This document shows, piece by piece, positions 35,940 to 44,814 of a DNA stretch of 64,000 bases. Source of the stretch: Acanthopleuribacter pedis (lineage in GTDB: Bacteria > Acidobacteriota > Holophagae > Acanthopleuribacterales > Acanthopleuribacteraceae); contig NZ_JAFREP010000033.1 of the NCBI RefSeq assembly GCF_017377855.1, forward strand, positions 51,341 to 115,340, given 5' to 3'. The notes below the pieces were generated by a model. It was not told where the DNA came from. It saw nothing but the letters and a program-made list of their open reading frames with translations, and searched no databases. Position numbers and translations under genes: made by a program. Within the stretch, counting starts at the first letter, position 1. Each line of letters starts with the position of its first letter.

Positions 35940-37076
35940 TTGGTCGCCTTCGATTTAAACGAGGCGCGTGGTTTTTTTGATACGCGCGCCGATTGGCTTC
36001 ACGGCCGCATTGACAGCTATGTTCGCTGTCAGTCGCCCACCGCCGAGCCCGCGCGCTGCGACGCCATGGCGGCCTTAATCGCGGCCGATTTAGCTGAGAT
36101 CGGTCTCCGAACCGAACTGCCGCGGGTGGAAGATTCCGCCGCGTTGGTTGTCGGGACCCTTCCCGACGCACCTTCGCCGGAATTGGTGATGGTCTACCAC
36201 CACGATACCGTATGGCCGCTGGACGGCTTTCCCAACATGCGCCGAGAAGGGGCGCGCTGGTTCGCGCCGGGCATTTACGATATGAAGGCCGGTATACCTT
36301 TGGGAATCATGGCCATACATTATATATATACAGCCTTTCCCGATTTGGGTCCGCGCATCCGCTTCTTATCTTCGCCGGATGAGGAAACCATGGGCCCCGT
36401 TTCGCGCAACCTGGTGCGCCAATGGGCGGCTGGTGCGGCTTATGCCTTGGTATTCGAGCCGCCGACCGCGGCCGGTGCCTTTAAGCAGCATCGCAAGGGG
36501 ATCGGTCGTTGCACCATTGAGTTCGTTGGCAAAGCGACCCACGCGGGCAATCACTACGCCGAGGGCAAAAGTGCCTTGGCCGCCGCCGCGCGTTTGTTAC
36601 CGGTGTTGGAAGGGGAAACCGACTTAGCTCGGGGTAAAACCGTCAATGTCGGCCTGCTCCAAGGAGGAAGCGCGGTTAACACGCGACCGGGTTACGCGCG
36701 CATGGCCGTGGACGTGCGCATCGAAGAAGAAAACCAATGGCAAGAGGTACAGGATTTTCTCAACGCCTGGCGCGACGAGCGGGGTGTTGTTCTAAAGATG
36801 ACCTATGAACCGGTCATCCCACCAATGCATGCCGAGCATGAGGCCTGGCGACACCTGGCCGCGGTATGCGAGCAACAAGGCATCCCGTTTCAGTTGGGAA
36901 AGGCGGGCGGCGCCTCGGACGGCAACTTCCTGGCAAAGGCGGGCTTGAAGGTCTTCGACGGTTTGGGCGTACCGGGTGCGGGCGAACACGCCGACCACGA
37001 ACACATTCAGGTAGACCAGCTGTGGCCTACCTTTGCAAGAAACGTCGCGCTGATCCGCGCCTTGTTGCACCAATAG
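35940..37076 (+). CDS. M20-family metallopeptidase (carboxypeptidase G2-like)
   Basis: The 378-residue cytoplasmic zinc peptidase or deacylase shows the M20 pattern. MVYHHDTVWP holds the first His and Asp, then come RWFAPGIYDMKAGI, FLSSPDEETMGP with the Glu pair, KGIGRCTIEFVGKATHAGNHY of the dimerisation domain, VNVGLLQGGSAVNT and GKAGGASDGNFLAK, with HADHEH supplying the last His. It may hydrolyse peptides, N-acyl amino acids or folate-type substrates; specificity is not visible. It starts at TTG, which is the least certain part. No signal peptide. Confidence 0.85.
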   Translation: MVAFDLNEARGFFDTRADWLHGRIDSYVRCQSPTAEPARCDAMAALIAADLAEIGLRTELPRVEDSAALVVGTLPDAPSPELVMVYHHDTVWPLDGFPNMRREGARWFAPGIYDMKAGIPLGIMAIHYIYTAFPDLGPRIRFLSSPDEETMGPVSRNLVRQWAAGAAYALVFEPPTAAGAFKQHRKGIGRCTIEFVGKATHAGNHYAEGKSALAAAARLLPVLEGETDLARGKTVNVGLLQGGSAVNTRPGYARMAVDVRIEEENQWQEVQDFLNAWRDERGVVLKMTYEPVIPPMHAEHEAWRHLAAVCEQQGIPFQLGKAGGASDGNFLAKAGLKVFDGLGVPGAGEHADHEHIQVDQLWPTFARNVALIRALLHQ

Positions 37077-37471
37077 CCGGCAATTTAAATGACCCGGTAC
37101 GCCCCAAACACGCGTTTGCGTGTGCGCCCCCGAAGCGGGCCGCACCACCCCATGCGGGGACCATGCTTTGAATAAACGCCGGGCTCGCCCGGCCACTCTG
37201 GACGAATCCTGAAGGGATTCCATAAATTAGCCCCGGGTGCGGTCATTGGAAATGTTCGTACCCGGGGTGCCGGGGGTTCACGAACGGTAAAACGCTCCTA
37301 ACGCAATCAAAGATTGCGTTTAGCCCTTTTCTCGCCGGGAACCGCGAGGAAAGAGCTGAAGGCGTTGACACCAGAGAAATCAACAACGGATCATCCCGAA
37401 TTCAAAAAAAACCACAAAACCCCAACCCAAGTCATCCCAATGCGAGAATTTTGTTACACCCATCTTTTTGT
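37077..37471. repeat. Cluster of short hairpins upstream of the ribosomal operon
   Basis: No gene is recognised. Consecutive palindromes include ACACGC-GTTT-GCGTGT near 37110, GCCGGGC-TC-GCCCGGC near 37178, GAATCC-TGAA-GGGATTC (37204-37220), a CCCCGGGT...ACCCGGGG stem around 37232-37267 and AACGCAATC-AAA-GATTGCGTT near 37300. The style, including a TGAA loop, matches the cluster at 6460-6835. Confidence 0.6.
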
Positions 37472-37500
37472 TTGACACCTCTAGGGCGTGGTGATAGGAT
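37472..37500 (+). promoter_or_regulatory. Promoter of the str/S10/spc/alpha ribosomal cluster
   Basis: TTGACA (37472-37477), a 17-bp spacer and TAGGAT (37495-37500) lie 59 bp before rpsL. The match is close to consensus, as expected for a ribosomal protein operon. Confidence 0.75.
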
Positions 37501-37558
37501 CGACAGGTTTTTGCGCCCTGGGCTGTAAAAACTTTGTTGTACATTGAGGAGTCTTTCA

Positions 37559-37939
37559 GTGCCAACCATCAATCAGCTTATTCGAAAAGGTCGTGAGCAG
37601 CAGATCGACAAAACGAAATCTCCTGCTTTGCATGCCTGCCCCCAGCGCCGCGGCGTTTGTACCAGGGTTTATACCACTACTCCTAAGAAGCCCAACTCCG
37701 CACTGCGGAAAGTTGCGCGTGTTCGTTTAACCAACGGCATTGAGGTAACCAGTTACATTCCCGGCATCGGTCACAACCTCCAGGAGCACTCTATTGTGTT
37801 GATCCGTGGTGGTCGTGTTAAGGATCTGCCAGGTGTACGTTACCACATCATTCGCGGTACCTTGGATTCTGTCGGTGTGGCCGATCGTAACAACGGTCGT
37901 TCCAAATACGGCACCAAGCGCCCGAAGGTAAAGAAGTAG
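37559..37939 (+). CDS. rpsL: 30S ribosomal protein S12
   Basis: The 126-residue protein starts PTINQLIRKGREQ, preceded by GTG and TGAGGAG; five extra codons upstream in the same frame are not family-like. It contains TPKKPNSALRKVARVRLTNG, SYIPGIGHNLQEHS and RGGRVKDLPGVRYHIIRG, around the decoding-centre loops where streptomycin-resistance mutations occur. The Lys of TPKKPNSA is present, as in wild type. First gene of the cluster. Confidence 0.98.
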   Translation: MPTINQLIRKGREQQIDKTKSPALHACPQRRGVCTRVYTTTPKKPNSALRKVARVRLTNGIEVTSYIPGIGHNLQEHSIVLIRGGRVKDLPGVRYHIIRGTLDSVGVADRNNGRSKYGTKRPKVKK

Positions 37940-37958
37940 AAGGTATTAGGAGAGGCGC

Positions 37959-38429
37959 ATGCCAAGAAGAAGAAGTATTCCGCCCCGCGAGATCCTTCCC
38001 GATCCGGTTTATAACTCAACGCTTTTGGCGAAATTCGTCAATTGCTTGATGATCTCCGGCAAGAAGTCTACTGCTCAGAACATTACTTACGGTGCTTTTG
38101 AAGTGATCAGCTCGAAAACGGGTGAAGATCCTTTGAAAGTTTTCAAAAAGGGTTTGGAAAACATCCGCCCCATGTTGGAAGTAAAATCACGCCGTGTGGG
38201 TGGCGCAACCTACCAAGTACCGGTAGAAGTTAGCCCCCGTCGTCAATCATCCCTCGCAATCCGCTGGCTGATCGACTATGCGTCGAAGCGTGGTGAAAAA
38301 ACCATGCGCGATAAACTCGCAGCCGAAATTCTGGACGCCGCCAATGGTCGCGGTAGTGCCGTAAAGAAAAAAGAAGATACCCACCGTATGGCGGAAGCCA
38401 ACAAAGCGTTTGCCCACTACCGTTGGTAA
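37959..38429 (+). CDS. rpsG: 30S ribosomal protein S7
   Basis: A 156-residue head protein of the 30S subunit: PRRRSIPPREILPDPVYNS, LAKFVNCLMISGKKSTAQ, VGGATYQVPVEVSPRRQ and AFAHYRW at the end. It starts 19 bp after rpsL, with GGAGAGG before the ATG. In other bacteria S7 represses the str operon. Confidence 0.98.
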   Translation: MPRRRSIPPREILPDPVYNSTLLAKFVNCLMISGKKSTAQNITYGAFEVISSKTGEDPLKVFKKGLENIRPMLEVKSRRVGGATYQVPVEVSPRRQSSLAIRWLIDYASKRGEKTMRDKLAAEILDAANGRGSAVKKKEDTHRMAEANKAFAHYRW

Positions 38430-38581
38430 ACGAGTTCTTATTTCTTTGACAAGTTAACTTCGGGACATAAGCGCCCGGCAAAGCAACCTAGAAAAAAGCA
38501 AGCAAGAACAACCCTCGGGTTGGCTTGAAATTTTCGCTCCGAATTGCGGTTTAAGTGTTCGGAGACTTGTGGAGCAAGCGC

Positions 38582-40684
38582 GTGAGTCGAGATCTGTCTC
38601 TCGAAAAATATCGAAACATCGGGATCATGGCGCATATTGACGCCGGCAAAACCACGACGACGGAACGCATTCTGTATTACACGGGTGTGAACTACAAAGT
38701 CGGGGAAGTGCATCACGGCACCGCCACCATGGACTGGATGGAAGACGAGCAAGAGCGCGGTATTACGATTACCAGCGCCGCTACCACTTGTCACTGGAAC
38801 GATTACCGGATCAACATTATCGATACACCCGGTCATGTTGATTTTACGGCTGAAGTGGAACGCTCCTTGCGTGTTCTCGATGGTGCCGTCGCGATTTATG
38901 ACGCGGTGGCGGGCGTGGAAGCCCAGTCGGAAACGGTATGGCGTCAGGCCGACAAGTACCGTGTTCCACGGATCGCCTACATTAATAAATTGGACCGAGC
39001 CGGTGCCGATCATGCGCGCGTCGTCGAAATGATGGCCGAGCGTTTGAATGCCGTTCCTTTTGTCATCCAGCTTCCCCTTGGGATTGAGGATGCATTTAAC
39101 GGCGTGATTGATTTGGTTGAAAACCAAATCATCAGTTGGCAAGGCGACGACAAAGACAGCACCTTTGAGCGGTTGCCGGTTAGCGATGAACATCGTGCTA
39201 CCGTGGACGCGGCTCGTGAGGCGCTGATGGAGTCGTTGGCCGAAACCGACGAGGCCCTGCTGGAAACCTACCTCGAAGAAGGTGCGTTGACGGTCGAGCA
39301 AATGAAAACCGCCTTGCGCCGGCTGACCTTGACCTTACAAGGTGTGCCGGTTCTGTGTGGTTCTTCATTTAAGAACAAAGGGGTTCAGCCACTGCTTGAT
39401 GCGGTGGTCGACTACCTGCCTTCACCCGCCGATATCGGCGCGGTTGTGGGGCATTCACTCGACTACAGCGAGGAAGTTCGCCGCGAAGCCCGCGACGACG
39501 AACCGTTTTCCGCGTTGGTTTTCAAGATTGCCGGTAACAAGTACGGCGATTTGGCCTACATCCGTATCTACTCGGGTGTGGTGAAGTCCGGTGAAAAAGT
39601 GTTTAACGTTGCGAAAAACCGCGACGAACGAATTGGCCACTTTTTCCAAATGCACGCCAACAAACAAAAAGAAGTTAAAGAAGCCGCGACCGGGGACATT
39701 GTCGCCATCGCCGGTTTCAAGAACGTGGTCACCGGGGACACCATTTGTCATCCCGATTCACCGCTTTTGCTCGAACGCATGGATTTCCCCGAGCCGGTAA
39801 TTCACATTGCGATTGAACCGAAAACGAAGGCGGATCAGGACAAACTGAGTCAGACCCTGGATCGATTGGCCCTCGAAGATCCCACCTTCCAGGTGCGGGT
39901 TGACGAAGAATCCGGCCAAACCATTATTTCCGGCATGGGCGAACTCCATTTGGAAATTTTGGTGAAGCGGATGATTCGTGACTTTAACGTGCAAGCAAAT
40001 GTGGGTAAACCCCAGGTTGCCTATCGCGAAACGGTGATTGGCGAGGCGCGGGTCGACGAGACCTACGAGCGTCAGCTCACCGGGAAGCGCATTTTTGCGC
40101 GCGTCGCATTGTCGGTCAAACCGGCCGAACGCGGCGCCGGGGTTTGCTTCGAAAACCTCACCAACGAGACCACCTTACCCCAAGTCTTTGCCGACGCTGT
40201 TCAGGAAGGCGTGCTTCAAGCCGCGCGTTCCGGTGCCATCGCCGGTTTTGAAATGGTTGATGTTCAGGTAGCGTTGCACGACGCGTCTTTCGACGACGTG
40301 GACTCCAGCGATGTGGCTTTTAAAGTAGCCGCAACCATGGCGTTCAAACGGGCGGCACGCGAAGCGCAAGCGGTTCTTATCGAACCCGTGATGAACGTCG
40401 AGGTGGCCACACCGGAAGAGTACATGGGATCGGTTGTCGGCGATTTAAACACGCGCGGCGGTCGCATCCTGAATATGGAATCCCGTGGTGACTTGCACGT
40501 GGTGCGGGCCCATGTGTCTTTGGCAAACATGTTCGGTTACTCAACCGCCTTAAGATCGGTTTCTCAAGGGAGAGCCACGTTCTCCATGGAGTTTTCGCAG
40601 TACGCGGAAGCACCGAGAGCCATTCAGGAGAAATACGCACCTCAAATGGGCGTATCTGGCGATGGAATCAGGAGTATGGGATGA
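38582..40684 (+). CDS. fusA: Elongation factor G
   Basis: EF-G drives ribosomal translocation using GTP. The GTG at 38582 is chosen because the protein then begins SRDLSLEKYRNIGIMAHIDAGKTTTTERILYYTG, as is usual; an in-frame GTG at 38555 adds nine residues. G motifs are AHIDAGKT, the switch region around DEQERGITITSAA, DTPGH and NKLD. Domain IV and V motifs (GMGELHLEILVKR, GDLNTRGGRI) are present. It has 700 residues. Its stop overlaps the rpsJ ATG by four bases (ATGA). No tuf gene follows. Confidence 0.97.
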   Translation: MSRDLSLEKYRNIGIMAHIDAGKTTTTERILYYTGVNYKVGEVHHGTATMDWMEDEQERGITITSAATTCHWNDYRINIIDTPGHVDFTAEVERSLRVLDGAVAIYDAVAGVEAQSETVWRQADKYRVPRIAYINKLDRAGADHARVVEMMAERLNAVPFVIQLPLGIEDAFNGVIDLVENQIISWQGDDKDSTFERLPVSDEHRATVDAAREALMESLAETDEALLETYLEEGALTVEQMKTALRRLTLTLQGVPVLCGSSFKNKGVQPLLDAVVDYLPSPADIGAVVGHSLDYSEEVRREARDDEPFSALVFKIAGNKYGDLAYIRIYSGVVKSGEKVFNVAKNRDERIGHFFQMHANKQKEVKEAATGDIVAIAGFKNVVTGDTICHPDSPLLLERMDFPEPVIHIAIEPKTKADQDKLSQTLDRLALEDPTFQVRVDEESGQTIISGMGELHLEILVKRMIRDFNVQANVGKPQVAYRETVIGEARVDETYERQLTGKRIFARVALSVKPAERGAGVCFENLTNETTLPQVFADAVQEGVLQAARSGAIAGFEMVDVQVALHDASFDDVDSSDVAFKVAATMAFKRAAREAQAVLIEPVMNVEVATPEEYMGSVVGDLNTRGGRILNMESRGDLHVVRAHVSLANMFGYSTALRSVSQGRATFSMEFSQYAEAPRAIQEKYAPQMGVSGDGIRSMG

Positions 40685-41004
40685 TCAATGAAACCATTCG
40701 AATTCGATTGAAGGCCTTCGATCACAAAATTCTGGATCAGTCGACGCGTCAGATTGTCGACACGGCCAAGCGCACCGGCGCCGTTATCGCCGGCCCGGTA
40801 CCGCTGCCTACCAGAATACGGAAGTACACCGTTTTGCGGTCGCCTCACGTCGATAAAAAATCTCGCGAGCAGTTTGAATCTCGCACCCACAAACGGTTAA
40901 TCGACATTCTCGAACCGACCTCACAGACTGTTGAAGCACTTATGAAGCTCGACTTGCCTGCCGGGGTAGATGTGGAAATCAAAACCTACGCCAAAACCAA
41001 GTAA
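40681..41004 (+). CDS. rpsJ: 30S ribosomal protein S10
   Basis: A 107-residue protein with IRIRLKAFDHKILDQSTRQIV, GPVPLPTRIRKYTVLRSPHVDKKSREQFE and LPAGVDVEIK. S10 is part of the 30S head and in many bacteria of antitermination complexes. It starts inside the last codons of fusA, so translation is coupled where tuf would normally lie between. Confidence 0.97.
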   Translation: MINETIRIRLKAFDHKILDQSTRQIVDTAKRTGAVIAGPVPLPTRIRKYTVLRSPHVDKKSREQFESRTHKRLIDILEPTSQTVEALMKLDLPAGVDVEIKTYAKTK

Positions 41005-41043
41005 GCAGCAGCCGTTCGGTTAGCGTAAGTTAGGAGTGAGAGG

Positions 41044-41667
41044 ATGATCAAAGGAATTCTAGGCAAAAAACTGGGCATGACCCAGGTTTATGACGACTCT
41101 GGACGCGTCGTACCCGTCACTGTTATCGAAGCGGGTCCTTGCGTGGTCACGCAGGTGAAAACCCTCGAGAATGATGGTTACACGGCTGCGCAAATCGGCT
41201 TGGTAGAGAAAAAAGCTCCCAAAAAGCAATCCAAGGCCGAACAGGGTCACTTGAAGAAAAACAACATCGCACCCATGCGCCACTTGAAAGAGTTTCGCAT
41301 CGACGCCGGCGACGCCGTCAACGTGGGCGATCAAGTTCTGGTCAACAGCTTTGAAGTTGACGAGAAAATCCACGTAACCGCTACCTCTCAAGGTAAAGGT
41401 TTTCAGGGTGTTATCAAACGTCACGGGTTCGGTGGCGGTCGCATGACCCACGGTTCCCACTTCAAACGTGCACCAGGCTCTATCGGCCAGTGTGCCACGC
41501 CCAGCCGTGTTTTTCCCGGTAAGAAATTGCCAGGCCACATGGGCGCGAAGAAAGTGACCGTGAAAAATCTGAAAATCGTTCAGGTTATCGAAGATCAAAA
41601 CTTGCTGTTGGTTAAAGGGGCGGTTCCCGGTGCCAAGGGCGGCTTGGTCGCGATTCGCAAAGGTTAA
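41044..41667 (+). CDS. rplC: 50S ribosomal protein L3
   Basis: A 207-residue protein: GILGKKLGMTQVYDDSGRVVPVTVIEAGPC, SQGKGFQGVIKRHGF, THGSHFKRAPGSIGQCATPSRVFPGKKLPGHMG. The loop near the Gln that is methylated in enterobacteria reaches the peptidyl-transferase region. The ATG follows AGGAGTGAGAGG. Confidence 0.98.
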   Translation: MIKGILGKKLGMTQVYDDSGRVVPVTVIEAGPCVVTQVKTLENDGYTAAQIGLVEKKAPKKQSKAEQGHLKKNNIAPMRHLKEFRIDAGDAVNVGDQVLVNSFEVDEKIHVTATSQGKGFQGVIKRHGFGGGRMTHGSHFKRAPGSIGQCATPSRVFPGKKLPGHMGAKKVTVKNLKIVQVIEDQNLLLVKGAVPGAKGGLVAIRKG

Positions 41668-41678
41668 GGAGAAGGGAA

Positions 41679-42305
41679 ATGCCCAAAGCAGAAGTTTTTT
41701 CATTGAAAAACGAAAAAGTCGGCGAAGTTGAATTGGCCGACGAGGTGTTTGCCGCTCCATTGAATCGCCATTTGATTTGGGAAGCGGTGAACCACTACCT
41801 GGCCAAAGGCCGGGCAGGCACTGCCAAAACCAAAGTTCGCTCCGAGGTTGCCGGTTCCGGCCGCAAGCTCTGGAAACAGAAAGGCACCGGTCGTGCCCGC
41901 GTCGGTGAGATCCGCACCCCCAAGTGGCGTGGCGGTGGTACCGTTCACGGCCCACAACCGCGTAGCTATGACTATGCCTTCCCCAAGAAAAAACGTCGTG
42001 GCGCATTGCGCTCCGCGTTGTCTGCCAAGGTTACCGACGGTCAAATCAAGATCGTTGACGAACTGGCGCTCGCCGACCACAAGACCCGCAACCTGATCGG
42101 TGTGATCAGTACCCTGGGTCAAGAAGGCAAAGTTCTGGTGGTGGACTTGCAGGGTAACCAAAACCTGGAGCGCGCCTCCAACAATATCCCCACCGTCAAG
42201 CACGTCACCACTTTGGGTCTGAACATCCACGATCTGTTGAAATACGATCAGTTAGTCATTTCCAAAGAGGCCGCCCTGCATCTCCAGGAGGTATTGAAGA
42301 AATGA
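41679..42305 (+). CDS. rplD: 50S ribosomal protein L4
   Basis: A 208-residue protein with NRHLIWEAVNHYLA, GTAKTKVRSEVAGSGRKLWKQKGTGRARVGEIRTPKWRGGG (the exit-tunnel loop) and PKKKRRGALRSALSAK. It lies 11 bp after rplC with AAGGAGAAGGG upstream. L4 represses the S10 operon in enterobacteria; whether it does here is unknown. Its stop overlaps rplW (ATGA). Confidence 0.98.
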   Translation: MPKAEVFSLKNEKVGEVELADEVFAAPLNRHLIWEAVNHYLAKGRAGTAKTKVRSEVAGSGRKLWKQKGTGRARVGEIRTPKWRGGGTVHGPQPRSYDYAFPKKKRRGALRSALSAKVTDGQIKIVDELALADHKTRNLIGVISTLGQEGKVLVVDLQGNQNLERASNNIPTVKHVTTLGLNIHDLLKYDQLVISKEAALHLQEVLKK

Positions 42306-42598
42306 GTGAACGTCTGACTCGTATTCTGCAGGCCCCGCACTTAACTGAAAAGAGCATGGCCGAAAAAAGCAAAGACAACGTTTATGTCTTTCGTGTCCGT
42401 CCCGACGCCAACAAGATCGAAATCAAAGCCGCTGTCGAAAAACACTTCGACGTGGAAGTGACCGATGTTCGTACGTCCAACGTGAAGCCTAAGAAACGCC
42501 GTGTCGGTCGCCACATTGGCAAAACCGCCGCTTGGAAAAAGGCCTACGTGACCGTGAAGCCCGGCTCAGGTGAAATCGAGTACTTCGAAGGCACCTAA
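42302..42598 (+). CDS. rplW: 50S ribosomal protein L23
   Basis: A 98-residue protein: LTRILQAPHLTEKSM, YVFRVRPDANKIEIKAAVEKHFDVEVTDVRTSNVKPKKRR and a terminal EYFEGT. L23 lies at the tunnel exit and docks trigger factor and SRP. It is translationally coupled to rplD. Confidence 0.97.
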   Translation: MSERLTRILQAPHLTEKSMAEKSKDNVYVFRVRPDANKIEIKAAVEKHFDVEVTDVRTSNVKPKKRRVGRHIGKTAAWKKAYVTVKPGSGEIEYFEGT

Positions 42599-42621
42599 GG
42601 AAACAGAGAGGAGTAGTTCCA

Positions 42622-43446
42622 ATGGCTATGAAATCATTTAAACCAACCTCCCCGGGTGTGCGCAGTCTCAAGTTGCCCATTAACAAGGAGTTGGCGAAAA
42701 CCGGCCCGAAAAAGAAGTTGACCCAAGGTCTGTCCAAGTCCGGCGGTCGCGACAACAAGGGTCGCATCACCATTCGATTCCGCGGCGGCGGCCACAAGCG
42801 TCGTTACCGTATGATCGACTTCAAACGTACCAAAGACGGCGTTCCGGCCACCGTGGTTCAGATCGAGTACGATCCCAACCGCAGCGCCCACATCGCCCTG
42901 TTGAAATACGCCGATGGTGAGTACCGTTACATCCTCGCGCCTGTCGGCCTCAAATCCGGCGACCGCGTTGAATCCGGTGCCGACGCCGATATCGTGCCCG
43001 GCAACTGCTTGCCGCTGCGCAACATCCCCATCGGTACCTTGATCCACAACATCGAGCTGAAAATTGGTAAAGGCGGCCAAATGGCACGCTCCGCCGGTGC
43101 TTACGCGCAGTTGTTGGGTAAAGAAAACGAATACGCCACCTTGCGTTTGCCTTCCGGTGAAGTGCGTTACGTGCACCTCGAGTGCCGTGCCACTGTCGGC
43201 CAAGTCGGCAACATGGAAAACGAGATCAAGAAGCTTGGTAAAGCGGGCCGCAAACGTTGGACGGGTAAAAAACCCCACAACCGCGGCGTCACCATGAACC
43301 CCGTCGATCACCCCATGGGTGGTGGTGAAGGGCGTTCTTCCGGTGGCCGTCACCCTTGTACGCCTTGGGGTAAACCCACCAAAGGCTGGAGAACCCGCCG
43401 CAAGAAGGCCAGCGACAAGATGATTGTTCGCCGCCGCAACAAGTAA
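42622..43446 (+). CDS. rplB: 50S ribosomal protein L2
   Basis: A 274-residue protein with KSFKPTSPGVRSLKLP, SGGRDNKGRITIRFRGGGHKRRYRMIDFKR and GVTMNPVDHPMGGGEGRSSGGRHPCTPWGKPTKG. The latter contains the conserved His near the peptidyl-transferase centre. The RBS is GAGAGGAG. Confidence 0.98.
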   Translation: MAMKSFKPTSPGVRSLKLPINKELAKTGPKKKLTQGLSKSGGRDNKGRITIRFRGGGHKRRYRMIDFKRTKDGVPATVVQIEYDPNRSAHIALLKYADGEYRYILAPVGLKSGDRVESGADADIVPGNCLPLRNIPIGTLIHNIELKIGKGGQMARSAGAYAQLLGKENEYATLRLPSGEVRYVHLECRATVGQVGNMENEIKKLGKAGRKRWTGKKPHNRGVTMNPVDHPMGGGEGRSSGGRHPCTPWGKPTKGWRTRRKKASDKMIVRRRNK

Positions 43447-43471
43447 TTGAGATCGCTGGAAGGAGCATGAA

Positions 43472-43756
43472 ATGCCAAGATCGTTAAAAAAAGGGCCTTT
43501 CGTTGATCACCACTTGATGGCGAAGGTCGAAGGTGCCGCCGAGCGTGGCGACAACAAAGTGATTAAAACCTGGTCACGTCGGTCTACCATCGTGCCTGAA
43601 ATGATTGGTATGACCTTCGCCGTGCACAACGGCCAAAAGTTCATCCCGGTTTACGTCCAGGAAAACATGGTTGGCCACAAGCTGGGTGAATTCTCGCCCA
43701 CGCGCACCTGGCGCGGCCACGCCGGCCAGAAAAACCAAAAAGGTTCCAGAAGGTAA
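43472..43756 (+). CDS. rpsS: 30S ribosomal protein S19
   Basis: A 94-residue protein: PRSLKKGPFVDHHLMAKVE, IKTWSRRSTIVPEMIGMTFAVHNGQKFIPVYV and HKLGEFSPTRTWRGHAG. A 30S head protein near the A-site finger. The RBS is GGAAGGAG. Confidence 0.98.
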   Translation: MPRSLKKGPFVDHHLMAKVEGAAERGDNKVIKTWSRRSTIVPEMIGMTFAVHNGQKFIPVYVQENMVGHKLGEFSPTRTWRGHAGQKNQKGSRR

Positions 43757-43767
43757 GGGGTGACAGC

Positions 43768-44109
43768 GTGATTGCCAAAGCAAAAGCGAAATACATTCGT
43801 GGTTCCGCCCGCAAGGCGAGACTGGTTGTAGACCAGATCCGCGGTCAGAAGGTCGACAAGGCCCTGTCCATCCTCGCCTTCTCGCCCAAGCGTGCGGCGC
43901 GCCACATCGAAGAATGCCTCAAGTCGGCGGTTGCCAACGCGATGCAAAAGGACGGCACCATCGATCCCGATGATCTGTACGTCTCCAAGGCGGTAATCGA
44001 CGAAGGACCCACCATGAAACGCATCCAACCGCGCGCCATGGGCCGTGCGTTCCGCATCAACAAGCGTTTCAATCACATCAGCATTGAGCTCTCTCAATTA
44101 GAAGGGTAA
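43768..44109 (+). CDS. rplV: 50S ribosomal protein L22
   Basis: A 113-residue protein with YIRGSARKARLVVDQIRGQKVDKALSIL, the beta-hairpin tip region MKRIQPRAMGRAFRINKR that lines the exit tunnel, and HISIELS. It starts at GTG after AAGGGGTGACA. Confidence 0.97.
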   Translation: MIAKAKAKYIRGSARKARLVVDQIRGQKVDKALSILAFSPKRAARHIEECLKSAVANAMQKDGTIDPDDLYVSKAVIDEGPTMKRIQPRAMGRAFRINKRFNHISIELSQLEG

Positions 44110-44121
44110 CGGAGGTTTCAC

Positions 44122-44736
44122 GTGGGTCAGAAGGTCCATCCAACCGGTTTTCGCCTGGTTATGAACAAAAACTGGTCCTCAAAGTGGATCGCGCGTCAAG
44201 AGTATGCCGACTACCTGCACCTTGACTTGAATCTGCGCAAAGTTTTGAAGAATAAACTTCGCAACGCGTCAGTTTCACGCATCGACATTGAGCGAGCAGC
44301 CAATAAATTGAAATTGAACATCTTGACCGCTCGTCCCGGTATCATCATCGGGAAGAAAGGTTCGGAAGTCGAGAAACTCAAACACTGGATTTCTCAACGT
44401 ACCAACCAAGATGTCACCATCAACATCAAAGAAGTCAAAAAACCTGAACTGGAAGCCCAGCTCATCTCGGAAAACATCTGCCAACAACTCGAGCGTCGTA
44501 TTTCCTTCCGCCGTGCCATGAAAAAAGCTGAAGAAAATGCGTTGAGATTTGGTGCGAAAGGAATTAAAATCAAGGTTTCGGGCCGTCTGAACGGCGCCGA
44601 GATCGCCCGCTCCGAAGAATACCTTTCCGGCCAGATGCCACTTCAGACGTTGCGTGCCAACGTGAACTACGGCTTTGCTGAAGCTTTAACGACTTACGGC
44701 ATCATCGGCGTTAAAGTTTGGGTTAACAAGGGCTAA
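44122..44736 (+). CDS. rpsC: 30S ribosomal protein S3
   Basis: A 204-residue protein: GQKVHPTGFRLVMNKNWSSKW, a KH domain with ARPGIIIGKKGSEVEKL, and GIKIKVSGRLNGAEIARSE. It is slightly shorter than many S3 proteins because the tail after VKVWVNKG is minimal. It starts at GTG after GGAGG. It helps form the mRNA entry channel. Confidence 0.97.
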   Translation: MGQKVHPTGFRLVMNKNWSSKWIARQEYADYLHLDLNLRKVLKNKLRNASVSRIDIERAANKLKLNILTARPGIIIGKKGSEVEKLKHWISQRTNQDVTINIKEVKKPELEAQLISENICQQLERRISFRRAMKKAEENALRFGAKGIKIKVSGRLNGAEIARSEEYLSGQMPLQTLRANVNYGFAEALTTYGIIGVKVWVNKG

Positions 44737-44755
44737 ATCGATCCATCGCGAAGGC

Positions 44756-44784
44756 GACACGGCCTCCTTTTGAGGCTGTGTGTC
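44756..44784. promoter_or_regulatory. Hairpin between rpsC and rplP
   Basis: GACACGGCCTC and GAGGCTGTGTGTC pair around a CTTTT loop with one or two unpaired bases. The rpsC-rplP gap (78 bp) is longer than most in the cluster. The hairpin lies 31 nt before rplP and lacks a T-run, so it may be an mRNA processing or control site rather than a terminator. Confidence 0.4.
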
Positions 44785-44814
44785 CTTGCGTGTGCATAGA
44801 GGGAGATACGCGTC

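Noticed and set aside
35768..35980. 70-codon ORF between the cysteine dioxygenase and M20 genes
   Set aside because: Arginine-rich translation of an inverted repeat and overlap with the M20 gene start.
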